Position numbers and translations under genes: made by a program. A DNA stretch of 64,000 bases from positions 33,717 to 97,716 of the forward strand of contig JAQYWR010000029.1 in the NCBI GenBank assembly GCA_029379225.1. Direction: 5' to 3'. Shown one piece after another: positions 1 through 9,053 of the stretch (the first letter of the stretch is position 1; the number at the start of each line of letters is the position of its first letter). The stretch comes from Nostoc sp. S4 (GTDB lineage Bacteria > Cyanobacteriota > Cyanobacteriia > Cyanobacteriales > Nostocaceae). The notes beneath the pieces were generated by a model. The model worked only from the letters and a program-made list of their open reading frames with translations. It was not told where the DNA came from and made no database searches.

Positions 1-2
1 GC

Positions 3-236
3 AGCCATCATATAGTGTACGCTGTGTTTGCTGCCTTTGGCAGTGCGATCGGCTATACAGCTTTGATTCTTTTGAAGTTAGCACCCCCGCTGTTGGAATT
101 TTCCAGTCAACCAAGCTGGCTAGAGTTATACAAGCCTTTGATTTTTTTTGGTTCTGTAGGCTGGTTTCTCAGCTTTTGGTTAGGAGTAAGTTTCTATTTA
201 ATTGTGCCTGGGTTGCGTCTTTTGGGGTGGCGCTAA
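3..236 (+). CDS. C-terminal part of a small membrane protein (cut by window edge)
   Basis: The frame is open from the window edge to the TAA at 234-236, so the GTG at 15 is probably internal and the gene starts upstream of the window. The visible part holds two hydrophobic segments, one around the motif AFGSAIGYTALILL and one around FGSVGWFLSFWLGVSFYLIV, separated by a short polar stretch. This pattern fits an integral membrane protein. I do not recognise the family and cannot assign a function. An 11-bp perfect inverted repeat lies about 90 bp downstream and could end its transcript. Confidence 0.5.
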   Translation, partial: SHHIVYAVFAAFGSAIGYTALILLKLAPPLLEFSSQPSWLELYKPLIFFGSVGWFLSFWLGVSFYLIVPGLRLLGWR

Positions 237-584
237 TTGGGAATTGGAAAGGCATAGGCGCACAAGAGGAGAAAATTCCTAACTCCTAACCCTTAACTTT
301 CCACTGGTTGTTAAATACCCAAAAACAAGATCCCCCTAGTCGTTTTTTTTCGAGCTAGGGGGATCGCATATGTGGTAGTCTATAAATGGTTCAGTATAGT
401 TCCTTACGACTCGATTGTATAACCTAGGTTTCAGTTTGAGTAGTCTTACCTCAAGAATTTATCGGATATTCATCGCTTCTTAATCAATGCTTCATTCCGG
501 TTATTCACTTGGCATGTCTTATATGTAACGATGACAGTACCCAGTGTAAATTACTTGTCATCCTTGTAAATATCTATAACAAAT
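237..584. other. Intergenic region with one strong hairpin
   Basis: No convincing gene. The region holds the 11-bp hairpin listed at 329-365 and an A+T-rich leader before the pentapeptide-repeat gene. I see no good ribosome binding site directly before the ATG at 585. Confidence 0.6.
329..365. terminator. 11-bp perfect inverted repeat with a T8 tract in the loop
   Basis: The arms GATCCCCCTAG (329-339) and CTAGGGGGATC (355-365) are perfectly complementary and enclose a 15-nt loop with eight consecutive T. A canonical terminator has its T tract after the stem, not in the loop. It probably ends transcription of the upstream membrane-protein gene, but the unusual loop leaves this uncertain. Confidence 0.5.
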
Positions 585-1148
585 ATGAAACTTAAGATTG
601 TCACTACCGTCGTCCTGTTAGCTTGTTTTAGCTTTGCAGGCCAGACCTTTGCATCAAACGTGCAAGACTTGGAGCAGTTGAAGGCAACAAAAACTTGTCC
701 CAGGTGTGATTTAAGTGGTGCTGACCTAACTCAACTAAATCTAAGTGGAGCAGTTTTGCGAGGGGCTAACTTGAGCGGTGCGACATTGTCTCAAGTTAAT
801 CTCACGAATGCCGATCTCACAGGTGCAAATTTAGAAGGTGCAATTCTCAATTCGGCGAATCTCAGTGGTGCTTCCTTAACGGGTGCAAACTTGAAATCAG
901 CATCCTTAGAAAAAGCCGATCTGTCCTATGCAGGTTTCATGAGCACCAATTTAGAAGCAGCAAACTTAAAGGATGCCAAATTGCTATTTACTAATTTTCG
1001 GGCGGCAAACTATCGACTAACAACTTTGAGTAATGGTGTCGTTACCTCCGACAAACCTTACGGCTGGTCGTTAGAGCGTCCAAATGTTAGGGAATGTAAC
1101 CAGTTCAGACCTGAGAATACTCCAGGCACAACCTGTTACGGAAAATAA
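585..1148 (+). CDS. Secreted pentapeptide-repeat protein
   Basis: The protein has 187 residues. Residues 1-23 form a typical signal peptide (KLK followed by a hydrophobic core, cleavage likely after TFA-S), so it should be exported to the periplasm or beyond. Residues about 45-145 are pentapeptide repeats of the A(D/N)Lxx type, for example GADLT, GANLS, NADLT and GANLE, which fold as a right-handed beta-helix. A CPRC pair precedes the repeats and two further cysteines lie in the C-terminal tail, so disulfides are possible. Such proteins are abundant in cyanobacteria and mostly of unknown role. The family assignment is secure but the function is not. It appears monocistronic. Confidence 0.85.
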   Translation: MKLKIVTTVVLLACFSFAGQTFASNVQDLEQLKATKTCPRCDLSGADLTQLNLSGAVLRGANLSGATLSQVNLTNADLTGANLEGAILNSANLSGASLTGANLKSASLEKADLSYAGFMSTNLEAANLKDAKLLFTNFRAANYRLTTLSNGVVTSDKPYGWSLERPNVRECNQFRPENTPGTTCYGK

Positions 1149-1453
1149 GGAGGGGGAGCAGGGGGCAAGGGAGCAGGGAGCAGGGGGAAATATTAATGCT
1201 TCTACCTCTGAACTCGGAAGTTGAGCGTTTTTGCTTGAATGTTGAGCTTCTGGACTCGGAAGTTGCACCTTTTTGGTTGAATGTTGAGCTTTTGAACTCC
1301 AAACTTTAGCACTCGTAACCCAACACTCAACAGTCAGCACTCAACAATCACTAATCACCACTCCCAATTCCCCATACCTGGTGAATATATTACTTTTTTG
1401 TTTGTTAACATTTCTTTATCATGGAAGCAAGCCTGTAGAGTTAGTTGATATCA
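1149..1453. repeat. Intergenic heptamer STRR tract plus dispersed 42-bp repeat units
   Basis: Directly after the stop codon, 1149-1190 is a G-rich tract built of near-heptamers such as GGGAGCA and GGGGGCA, typical of the short tandemly repeated repeats of heterocystous cyanobacteria. From about 1206 to 1289 there are two 42-bp units, each starting GAACTCGGAAGTTG or a close variant, in tandem. These belong to the same family as the large array at 26.3-26.66 kb, seen here on the opposite strand. No gene is supported. Confidence 0.75.
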
Positions 1454-2644
1454 ATGCTTACCCATATTAAAGACTTAGCGGTAAAACTAGCGCCCCGACT
1501 AATTGAAATTCGCCGCCATATTCACTCTCACCCAGAATTGAGCGGTCAGGAGTACCAAACAGCTGCCTTTGTAGCTGGTGTTTTGTCTTCCAGTGGTTTG
1601 CATGTGCAAGAAGGAGTTGGTAAAACAGGCGTCATTGGAGAACTGCAAAATACTAGCCAAAATGAGCGTTTGTTGGCAATTCGCACCGATATGGATGCCT
1701 TACCAATTCAAGAGGGCACTGGTTTGGAATACGCCTCTCGTGCTGCTGGTGTAATGCACGCTTGCGGTCACGATGTCCACACCACAGTGGGGTTAGGAAC
1801 AGCGATGGTGCTGTCCCAAATATCAGAGGAGTTGGGTGGTAAAGTGCGGTTTTTATTTCAGCCAGCCGAAGAAATTGCCCAAGGAGCAAGCTGGATGATC
1901 GAAGATGGGGCGATGGAAAACGTCTCGGCTATATTAGGGATTCATGTTTTCCCTTCTATACCCGCAGGTTCTATTGGAGTACGTTATGGGGCATTGACTG
2001 CTGCTGCTGATGATTTAGAGATTCTGATTATTGGCGAATCTGGACATGGAGCGCGTCCCCATGAGGCGGTTGATGCGATTTGGATTGCGGCTCAAATTAT
2101 TACTGGATTGCAACAAGCCATTAGCCGGACACAAAATCCGTTGCGTCCTGTTGTGTTGAGTCTCGGCAAGATTAATGGTGGTAGAGCGCCGAATGTAATT
2201 GCTGATAAAGTGCAGTTATTGGGAACCGTGCGATCGCTCCATCCCGAAACCCGTGCCCATCTGCCAAACTGGATTGAAAATATTGTAGCTAATGTCTGCC
2301 GTCCTTACGGGGCACGTTATCAAGTTAATTATCGTCAGGGCGTCCCTAGCGTCCAAAATGATTATGCTCTGACTCAATTATTGCAGTCAGCCGCAGAAGA
2401 AGCTTGGAGTAGCGATCGTGTCCAAGTTTTACCCGAACCCTCCCTTGGTTCGGAAGATTTTTCTATGTATTTAGAACACACCCCTGGTTCAATGTTTCGC
2501 TTGGGTGTAGGCTACGAAGAAAGAATCATTAATCACCCATTACATCATCCCTTATTTGAAGTCGATGAATCTGCCATTATCACCGGGGTCGTGACTATGG
2601 CATACGCTGCTTACAAATATTGGCATCATCCCCAAAGCCCCTAA
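1454..2644 (+). CDS. M20-family amidohydrolase (N-acyl-amino-acid or IAA-amino-acid hydrolase type)
   Basis: A metal-dependent cytosolic amidohydrolase of the M20D/IAA-amino-acid hydrolase family, predicted to remove acyl groups from N-acyl amino acids or related amides. Visible motifs are the metal-binding HACGHD, the catalytic and metal-binding Glu pair in PAEEIAQG, the GIHVFP segment, GHGARPH in the dimerisation-domain region, and SLGSEDFS near the C-terminus. The length of 397 residues is normal. I chose the ATG at 1454 rather than the in-frame TTG at 1445, because MLTHIKDLA is a typical family N-terminus. The substrate cannot be read from the sequence. Confidence 0.9.
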   Translation: MLTHIKDLAVKLAPRLIEIRRHIHSHPELSGQEYQTAAFVAGVLSSSGLHVQEGVGKTGVIGELQNTSQNERLLAIRTDMDALPIQEGTGLEYASRAAGVMHACGHDVHTTVGLGTAMVLSQISEELGGKVRFLFQPAEEIAQGASWMIEDGAMENVSAILGIHVFPSIPAGSIGVRYGALTAAADDLEILIIGESGHGARPHEAVDAIWIAAQIITGLQQAISRTQNPLRPVVLSLGKINGGRAPNVIADKVQLLGTVRSLHPETRAHLPNWIENIVANVCRPYGARYQVNYRQGVPSVQNDYALTQLLQSAAEEAWSSDRVQVLPEPSLGSEDFSMYLEHTPGSMFRLGVGYEERIINHPLHHPLFEVDESAIITGVVTMAYAAYKYWHHPQSP

Positions 2645-2975
2645 AACCAGGGCTTTAGCGCTGATAGTAGCAGCTAGCAGTTCTCGTTTGGATCAAACAC
2701 GCTTCAACCCCACCCTGCTTGCGGGGAGGGGAATGTTTGCTTTTTGGGCTTGCGACTCGATTGCAAGCAAGCGATCGCCGCTATAATACCCAATACCCTA
2801 TGTCCTGTTTTGATGATAGTTATTTATAGACTAACTAAATCGGCGCTTTTTAAGTAAGTTTTCTATATTACAGTTAAAAACTTCTGAAAGAACGCGGTAA
2901 GCTAGTTGGAATTACATCTGAGTTATGTCAGTAAATTGTTAAATTAGCTGCTCAGTTTTCGGGGTGAAATTTGCA
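2645..2975. other. Intergenic region, no gene seen
   Basis: Contains a C-rich/G-rich imperfect inverted repeat near 2707-2733 and one HIP1 octamer. No open frame or RNA signature is convincing. A purine-rich GGGGTG sits about 9 nt before the ATG at 2976 and may be its ribosome binding site. Confidence 0.5.
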
Positions 2976-4631
2976 ATGACTGTAAATCTAAAGTCTTTAG
3001 AGAATTCAATCGATATTGCGGCTGAGTCAAAAACCGCATCTAACGTTCAAAAAAACCGCTACATCCCCCAGCATCATCGACGTATCCTTTGTATCTTTCC
3101 TAAATATAGCCGCTCATTTGGCACATTTCATTATGCCTACCCACTGATGGGTAATGTTCGGGCATTTATGCCACCCCAAGGTATTTTAATTGTGGCTGCT
3201 TACTTGCCTCAAGAATGGGAAGTCCGGTTTATTGATGAGAATGTCAAATTAGCAACTAAGGCTGATTATCAATGGGCTGATGTGGTAATTGTCAGTGGAA
3301 TGCATATCCAAAAACCACAAATTAATCAAATTAATGAACTTGCCCATCGAGCTGGCAAAATTACAGTTATCGGCGGTCCTTCTGTATCTGGTTGTCCAGA
3401 ATATTATCCAGAGTTTGATATTTTAAATTTGGGTGAATTGGGAGATGCAACCGATCGCTTAATCGAGTATTTAGACCAAAACTCCCAACGTCCCCAAGCG
3501 CAAATTCGCTTTGAAACCAAGGAACGTTTACCCCTAACGGAGTTTCCCACACCAGCTTACCATTTGCTGAATATCGATGATTATTTTCTGGCAAACGTGC
3601 AGTTTTCCAGTGGTTGCCCTTATCGTTGTGAGTTTTGTGATATTCCAGAACTCTATGGGCGCAATCCCCGGATGAAAACACCAGAGCAAGTTGTCGCTGA
3701 GTTAGATGCAATGCGGCAATCAGGCAATTTGGGAGCAGTGTATTTTGTCGATGATAACTTTGTTGGCGATCGCCGCGCCGCTATGAACTTGCTTCCTCAC
3801 CTGATTGACTGGCAAAAACGCAATGGCTACCCGATCCAATTTGCTTGCGAAGCAACCCTCAACCTCGCTCAAAGTCCAAAACTGCTGCAAATGATGCGCG
3901 AAGCTTATTTCTGTACAGTTTTTTGCGGCATTGAAACACCGGAACCACAGGCTCTCCACGCTATTTCTAAAGACCAAAATCTGAGTATGCCAATTTTAAA
4001 AGCGATTCAGATTTTAAATAGCTATGGCATGGAAGTCGTATCGGGAATCATCATCGGCTTAGATACAGATACACCAGAAACAGGCGATCGCATTCTGGAA
4101 TTTATTCGAGCGTCCCAAATTCCCATGTTGACAATTAACCTACTTCATGCACTACCGAGAACTCCTTTATGGCGGAGGTTAGAAACAGAAGGGCGACTTG
4201 TTCTTAATGAAAGCCGCGAATCAAATGTTGAGTTTTTAATGCCCTATGAGCAAGTTGTCGAGATGTGGCGACGCTGCATCACCACAGCTTATGAGCCGGA
4301 ATTTTTATATCAGCGGTTCGCCTACAACATGGAACACACTTATCCAAACCGCATCAAAGTTCCTAATAGCCCAGCTCGTACTTCTGGGGGTAATATTCGC
4401 AAAGGTTTAACCTATTTAATTAATATTTTGCTACGGATAGGTGTATTTAGTAACTATCGTCAAACTTTCTGGAAAATGGCCAAGCCAGCACTGAAAGCAG
4501 GTGACATTGAGAACTTGATTCACGTTGGACTTGTAGGGCATCATCTGATTAAATTTGCCCAAGATTGCGCCAAAAACGAAGAATCAGCTTCGTTTTATTC
4601 CCAAAAAATCCTCACCAAAGTTCGTAGCTAA
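2976..4631 (+). CDS. B12-binding-domain radical SAM protein
   Basis: The N-terminal part (residues about 40-180) resembles a cobalamin-binding Rossmann domain, with PPQGILIVAAYLP, VIVSGMHIQ and VIGGPSVSG. The middle holds a radical SAM core with the cluster motif GCPYRCEFCD (CxxxCxxC), followed by YFVDDNFVGD. The C-terminal ~150 residues match the extension seen in proteins of the DUF4070 type. Related proteins include the hopanoid C-2 methylase HpnP and other class B methyltransferases, but I see no hopanoid genes nearby, so the substrate is open. The start at 2976 is preferred to the GTG at 2964, which overlaps the apparent ribosome binding site. Confidence 0.85.
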   Translation: MTVNLKSLENSIDIAAESKTASNVQKNRYIPQHHRRILCIFPKYSRSFGTFHYAYPLMGNVRAFMPPQGILIVAAYLPQEWEVRFIDENVKLATKADYQWADVVIVSGMHIQKPQINQINELAHRAGKITVIGGPSVSGCPEYYPEFDILNLGELGDATDRLIEYLDQNSQRPQAQIRFETKERLPLTEFPTPAYHLLNIDDYFLANVQFSSGCPYRCEFCDIPELYGRNPRMKTPEQVVAELDAMRQSGNLGAVYFVDDNFVGDRRAAMNLLPHLIDWQKRNGYPIQFACEATLNLAQSPKLLQMMREAYFCTVFCGIETPEPQALHAISKDQNLSMPILKAIQILNSYGMEVVSGIIIGLDTDTPETGDRILEFIRASQIPMLTINLLHALPRTPLWRRLETEGRLVLNESRESNVEFLMPYEQVVEMWRRCITTAYEPEFLYQRFAYNMEHTYPNRIKVPNSPARTSGGNIRKGLTYLINILLRIGVFSNYRQTFWKMAKPALKAGDIENLIHVGLVGHHLIKFAQDCAKNEESASFYSQKILTKVRS

Positions 4632-4774
4632 CTTTCAGGGAACTGCAACAAATAAATTATCCTGTTTGAAGTTGCTCAGTGATGACTGTCAGTAGACCAA
4701 AAAGTTCTGCGATCGCCAATCTAAAAGCCGAGTTTGACAGTTTTGAGTATCTCGTCAAATGTGTCGGGGGCGGA

Positions 4775-4999
4775 ATGAAAAGTTGGCAGCCTAATATCTA
4801 TTTGTGTCTTGCAGCGAGTGTGGTGGGAATTATATCATGTTTGCCTAATCACTTATGATTACCGTATCTGTGCAAAAATCCCAAAAGTCTTTTTCCCCCT
4901 GCTAAGAGCAAGAACTGCCCCCCTGCCCTCTAAATGATAGTCTTCAACCGGACATGATATTATCAGCATCCTAATAAATCAAGCAGCTTGGGCAGAGGC
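4775..4999 (+). pseudogene. Decayed 5' end of a TonB-dependent siderophore receptor
   Basis: The first stretch from ATG 4775 encodes MKSWQPNIYLCLAASVVGII, almost identical to the signal peptide of the intact receptor at 6345 (MKSWQSNLSLCLAASVVGII). The sequence before the ATG is also similar (G-rich, GGGGGCGGA against GGGGAAGCGGT). The homology breaks at 4833 and resumes at 4959 with ATTATCAGCATCCT and then AAGCAGCTTGGGCAGAG, matching the next part of the intact gene. After about 4999 it fades and a stop follows. The copy is therefore a truncated duplicate of the receptor start, split by a 125-bp insertion. Confidence 0.85.
4834..4958. mobile_element. 125-bp MITE-like element with ATTAT target duplication
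   Basis: Comparison with the intact receptor gene defines the insertion: the flanks carry ATTAT at 4829-4833 and again at 4959-4963, where the intact gene has it once. The ends form an inverted repeat, ATCATGT (4834-4840) and ACATGAT (4952-4958). The inverted repeat can be extended into the flanks to ATATCATGT/ACATGATAT, so a shorter target duplication is also possible. No coding capacity. One end (ATATCATGTTTGCCTAATCA...) recurs with few changes at 24596-24619. Confidence 0.8.
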
Positions 5000-5229
5000 G
5001 CAAAGATAGAGTTTCAATGCGTTAACGCATATGTTCAAGTGATTGTGCCACACTTCGAGTTAATTGAGGAAAAATTAGGATACTTACGGTAAGCTGAGTT
5101 GCTTTGCCAGACTTGGGCATAGCTTCTCTAGTAGATATCTAATGCGCTTCTATTTCTCCTCGTCGTCCCTCTTGCTTTTCCTGTAAAATTATTGCTAATT
5201 ACTAGCATTAAGAATATTGGTTATCGACT

Positions 5230-5280
5230 ATGACTATTTCTAAGACAACGCCAAAACAAGAGGGCACAAGCAGCAAATGA
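5230..5280 (+). other. Short upstream ORF overlapping the AraC-type gene start
   Basis: A 16-codon frame, MTISKTTPKQEGTSSK, ends with a TGA whose last two bases follow the A of the next ATG (ATGA overlap at 5277-5280). Many cyanobacterial PchR-type regulators begin with MTI-like residues, so this may be the remnant of the original N-terminus after a frameshift, or a leader allowing translational coupling. Neither is proven. Confidence 0.35.
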
Positions 5281-6215
5281 ACAACCTGCAAAACCCAGAG
5301 CCTAATGAATTTATTTATCAAATACCTAGTTGGCGAGGGAAAGGATACGAGCAAAATATTGAAGTGCATCCCAATCTCTGGCTTTCAATTCTGGATATGG
5401 AAGAGCATGATAACTTGTTAGAAAAAACTTACGAATGGGATCATCCAGTCCAATTTAGTGTTGGTCTTTTAGGCAAATGTGTAGATGAGTATGGAGGACA
5501 GCTTGGAGAAGGACACACACTCATTTCTGGCAGCGGCGTGCAACGAGCTATGTTGATGAAGAGTCCGAAAGGTCGATACATATTTGTTAACATCGAGATG
5601 CCGCCTGATTTACTCAGAACCTTTTTCCCTGACGAGGATGGACAAATTCTTCCCCAACTGAAGTTTCTGATAAAAGGTAATGATTGGCAGACATTACTTT
5701 ATCCCCAAACCACAACCGCTATTCAGGGAGTAACGCAGCAAATCGTAAACTGTCCTTACAAAGGAATCACCAAGCGGATGTATTTGCAGGGGAAGATACA
5801 AGAATTAATGGCGTTACAGTTAGCTCCGATTTTGGCAGAGCAAGATGGACTGCAACCATTCCCACGACTCAAGGCTCAAACAATTACCCGGATTTACCAT
5901 GCCAAGGAGATTTTGCTTTCCCGTTTGGAGAATCCACTATCAATACTGGAATTGGCGCAAATGGTGGGGGTGAGCGATAGGACTCTACGTTATGGGTTTC
6001 GAGAATTATTTGGCACAACGGTATTTGGTTATCTCACCAATAAACGTATGGAACAAGCAGAACAACTACTACGTTCTGGTCAGTTAACTGTAACTCAGGT
6101 TGCCAATTTAGTAGGTTATGTCCAACAGGGACACTTTGCCATTGCCTTCAAGCGCAAGTTTGGCATTACACCAAGTGAATGTTTGTTAGGTAAAAAGAAT
6201 ATTTGCGACTCTTAA
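5277..6215 (+). CDS. AraC-family transcriptional regulator, PchR-like
   Basis: A 312-residue regulator. Its C-terminal ~100 residues hold the two helix-turn-helix motifs of AraC/XylS proteins: LSILELAQMVGVSDRTLRYG for the first, and LTVTQVANLVGYVQQGHFAIA with FKRKFGITPSE for the second. The N-terminal sensor region (FIYQ.P...GKGYEQNIEVHPNLWLSI) is typical of cyanobacterial PchR-like activators, which lie beside siderophore receptor genes and respond to iron or ferri-siderophore. It reads toward the receptor gene at 6345 with a 129-bp gap, so it probably activates that gene. The ATG at 5277 overlaps the stop of a tiny upstream frame. Confidence 0.9.
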   Translation: MNNLQNPEPNEFIYQIPSWRGKGYEQNIEVHPNLWLSILDMEEHDNLLEKTYEWDHPVQFSVGLLGKCVDEYGGQLGEGHTLISGSGVQRAMLMKSPKGRYIFVNIEMPPDLLRTFFPDEDGQILPQLKFLIKGNDWQTLLYPQTTTAIQGVTQQIVNCPYKGITKRMYLQGKIQELMALQLAPILAEQDGLQPFPRLKAQTITRIYHAKEILLSRLENPLSILELAQMVGVSDRTLRYGFRELFGTTVFGYLTNKRMEQAEQLLRSGQLTVTQVANLVGYVQQGHFAIAFKRKFGITPSECLLGKKNICDS

Positions 6216-6285
6216 TGCCGTTTTGCGACTGTAATGCCGTTTTGGATATAGACACGATCGCGATCGCCCCTCTAGACTAAGCTTC

Positions 6286-6310
6286 ATTGCAATTAATAAC
6301 TATATGCAAT
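6286..6310. promoter_or_regulatory. Candidate operator: inverted repeat ATTGCA/TGCAAT before the receptor
   Basis: ATTGCA (6286-6291) and TGCAAT (6305-6310) form a dyad in an A+T-rich stretch 35 bp before the receptor ATG. It could be bound by Fur or by the AraC-type regulator next door, but it does not match a full Fur consensus. Confidence 0.3.
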
Positions 6311-6344
6311 AAGCCTTATAATCAAACGTGGGTGGGGAAGCGGT

Positions 6345-9053
6345 ATGAAAAGTTGGCAGTCCAATCTTTCTTTATGTCTAGCAGCAAGTGTGGTTGGGAT
6401 TATCAGCACCCTGCTAACTCAAGCAGCTTGGGCAGAGGTGAAACTCGATAATAAAAGTAAACTGTCTCAAAAAGGTATTGACAATTTACCTCAACAAATA
6501 GACACTTTTAACCTGGGCGATCGCCTGACAAAGTGGGGTTATCTAAAAATCCGGCAATTGGGTGACTTAGAAACCCCGATCGCTAGCGCTCAACAATTAC
6601 TAGTGCAGTCGCCAACACCACAAACTATACCTGCGCTGACAATTCCAATCACGTCCGTGAAAGCAAATGCCACCTCTAAAGGTGTGGAAGTAATTTTAGA
6701 GACACCTGTTGGTACTCAACTGCAAGTCACAAATCGCAGTACAGGTAATAATTTTATTGTAGATGTATCTGGCGGACAGTTACGATTACCGTCGGGCGAT
6801 GCTTTCACATTTCGTTCCGAAAAACCACTTGCCGGAATTACCGAAATAACAGTAACGAATATTGATGCAAATACTGTGCGAGTGATGGTAGTAGGTGAGA
6901 AAGCTTTACCAACAGTTGAATTATTTGATGATGATGCAGGGCTGGTTTTTGGTATCGCAACTACTGCAACAGCACAGCAGCCACCTCAAACACCACAAAC
7001 CCAAACCCCAGCACCTCGTACACCGCAACAGCAACCACCTGACTCGCAGCAGGATGAGCCGATTGAGTTGGTAGTTACAGGAGAGCAAGATAGTTATCGC
7101 GTACAAGACGCTACAACTGCAACAAGAACCGACACACCCTTACGCGATATTCCTCAATCAATTCAGGTTGTACCCCAACAGGTAATCAAAGACCGCAGTG
7201 CCAGGGATCTGCGTGAGGCAGTGCAAACGGTCAGCGGCGTTGTTAAGAACTTTGACTACTACAGTAGTTCAACAGCATCCTTTCTCATCAGAGGATTTGA
7301 CCAACAAGGAAATTTCCGAAATGGCTTTCGAGATGTTGATTTCACTGGTCTGACAGGAATTGGGACTATTGAGCGAGTGGAAGTTCTCAAAGGGCCTGCC
7401 TCAGTTCTGTTTGGCTCCGTAGAACCAGGTGGAATTGTTAACGTAGTCACCAAACAACCCCTAAGTAAACCTTATTACCAGATTGGATTTGAGGCAGGAA
7501 GTTATGGGTTCTATCAGCCCAGCATTGATTTATCAGGGCCATTGAATACAGAGAAAAACCTGCTTTATCGCTTTATTGTCAACTATCAAAGCCAGGATAG
7601 TTATCAAGATTTTGCCAACTCATACCTGCTGACGATCGCACCTTCAATCACTTGGAAAATAGGCGATCGGACAGATCTGAATTTATACTATGAGTACAAT
7701 AAATACTTTGGAAATCCGCCTCAAAATCCCACTACGTATTTCAGTGATGGCAGGAAACTGCCTCGCGATATCTATCTTGGCTATCCTGACTTTTCCTTTG
7801 TGGAAATTGTCCAACAAAGATTTGGCTACGAGTTTAAACATCAGTTCAGCGACAATTGGCAGATTCGTAACAGTTTGTCTGTGGCTGCTAATAGAGTCAT
7901 AGATGAAAGTAATGTATTTATAAGTGAGCTAGTGGACGATCGTTTTATAGAGATAGGAGGTGAAGATCGTGATTTCACAACGGATAACTATTTCGGACAG
8001 TTAGACTTGCTTGGCAAGTTTAATACAGGCTCGATTTCGCATCAAGTTTTGCTCGGCTTTGATGCCAATCGCAATGTCCTAACTTATAAAAGTTCTTCCG
8101 TAACTGGTTACCCGATTCTGGATATCTTAAACCCAAACTACAATGTCACAAAACCCGAACCTGTTCCATTCTCTAATAACAATTCATACACTCAAAGTTA
8201 CGGAATCTACTTTCAAGATCAGATTGCTCTTCAAAATAATCTGAAGCTATTGGTAGGTGGACGCTATGATTGGGTTTCTAGCAAAGGTATAGATAACGTA
8301 ACAGGAGATACCACAGAAAACCCGGAGAATAGTGCTTTCAGTCCTCGAATCGGGTTGGTATATCAGCCCATTCAAGAAGTTTCTCTTTACACCAGCTACA
8401 GTCGCTCTTTTGTGCCTAATAATTCGGCAAATCCTGATGGTCAAACGTTTGTGCCTACCAGAGGAACGCAATATGAAGTAGGCATTAAAACTGACTTGCT
8501 AGAGAACAGACTTTCGGCAACCTTAGCAGCTTATCAGATTACTAAGAGCGATGTTCTAACTGACGATCCCGATCCCGTGCGCGCCGACCAAGGTTACCAG
8601 ATTCAGGTAGGGGAGCAAAGGAGTCGAGGAATTGAGTTGGATATTGGGGGTGAGATTTTGCCAGGGTGGAAGGTAACTGGCTCCTATGCCTACACTGATG
8701 CAGAAATAACTGAAGATAACGTTCTTCCTGTAGGCAATAAATTGAGTAATGTGCCTTATAATCAAGCGAGTCTTTGGACAAATTATGAAATCCAAAATGG
8801 CAATCTTAAAGGTTTGGGATTTGGTCTAGGGCTTTTTTATGTGGGAGAGCGGCCAGTAAATTTGGATAACACTTCTACAGTTGGAGATTACTTGCGTACC
8901 GATGCGGCAATTTTTTATCGTAGAGATGGTTTTAATGCTAGTATCAACATCCGTAATCTCTTTGATAACGACTATGTTGCTCAGAGCGATGGATTTTATG
9001 TTAATAGAGGTGAACCTTTAACACTAATCGGCTCTATTAGTTGGGAGTTTTAA
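6345..9053 (+). CDS. TonB-dependent siderophore receptor with AMIN domain
   Basis: A 902-residue outer-membrane receptor for ferric siderophores. It has a signal peptide ending AAWA-E (residues 1-30), an AMIN domain at about 101-205 (typical of cyanobacterial receptors), and a Pro/Gln-rich linker at 206-240. The plug domain spans about 255-365 (TPLRDIPQSIQVVPQQVIKD, VSGVV, IERVEVLKGPASVLFG, PGGIVNVVTK). A 22-strand-type beta-barrel runs to the terminal Phe of SISWEF. Such receptors are powered by TonB-ExbB-ExbD, none of which is in the window. The neighbouring AraC-type gene and a possible dyad suggest iron-dependent regulation. The bound siderophore cannot be predicted. Confidence 0.95.
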   Translation: MKSWQSNLSLCLAASVVGIISTLLTQAAWAEVKLDNKSKLSQKGIDNLPQQIDTFNLGDRLTKWGYLKIRQLGDLETPIASAQQLLVQSPTPQTIPALTIPITSVKANATSKGVEVILETPVGTQLQVTNRSTGNNFIVDVSGGQLRLPSGDAFTFRSEKPLAGITEITVTNIDANTVRVMVVGEKALPTVELFDDDAGLVFGIATTATAQQPPQTPQTQTPAPRTPQQQPPDSQQDEPIELVVTGEQDSYRVQDATTATRTDTPLRDIPQSIQVVPQQVIKDRSARDLREAVQTVSGVVKNFDYYSSSTASFLIRGFDQQGNFRNGFRDVDFTGLTGIGTIERVEVLKGPASVLFGSVEPGGIVNVVTKQPLSKPYYQIGFEAGSYGFYQPSIDLSGPLNTEKNLLYRFIVNYQSQDSYQDFANSYLLTIAPSITWKIGDRTDLNLYYEYNKYFGNPPQNPTTYFSDGRKLPRDIYLGYPDFSFVEIVQQRFGYEFKHQFSDNWQIRNSLSVAANRVIDESNVFISELVDDRFIEIGGEDRDFTTDNYFGQLDLLGKFNTGSISHQVLLGFDANRNVLTYKSSSVTGYPILDILNPNYNVTKPEPVPFSNNNSYTQSYGIYFQDQIALQNNLKLLVGGRYDWVSSKGIDNVTGDTTENPENSAFSPRIGLVYQPIQEVSLYTSYSRSFVPNNSANPDGQTFVPTRGTQYEVGIKTDLLENRLSATLAAYQITKSDVLTDDPDPVRADQGYQIQVGEQRSRGIELDIGGEILPGWKVTGSYAYTDAEITEDNVLPVGNKLSNVPYNQASLWTNYEIQNGNLKGLGFGLGLFYVGERPVNLDNTSTVGDYLRTDAAIFYRRDGFNASINIRNLFDNDYVAQSDGFYVNRGEPLTLIGSISWEF

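Larger units (their letters stand above)
4632..5276. other. Intergenic region with a decayed receptor start and MITE-like insertion
   Basis: There is no intact gene. The region contains the receptor remnant at 4775-4999, the inserted element at 4834-4958, and a short frame at 5230-5280 whose TGA overlaps the ATG of the AraC-type gene. The rest shows nothing I can name. Confidence 0.65.

Noticed and set aside
1071..1340. Two minus-strand frames after the pentapeptide gene
   Set aside because: They consist of the heptamer tract and 42-bp repeat units read as protein.
5160..5230. Fur box before the AraC-type gene
   Set aside because: TGCTAATTACTAGCA is palindromic, but the match to a Fur consensus is too weak to call.
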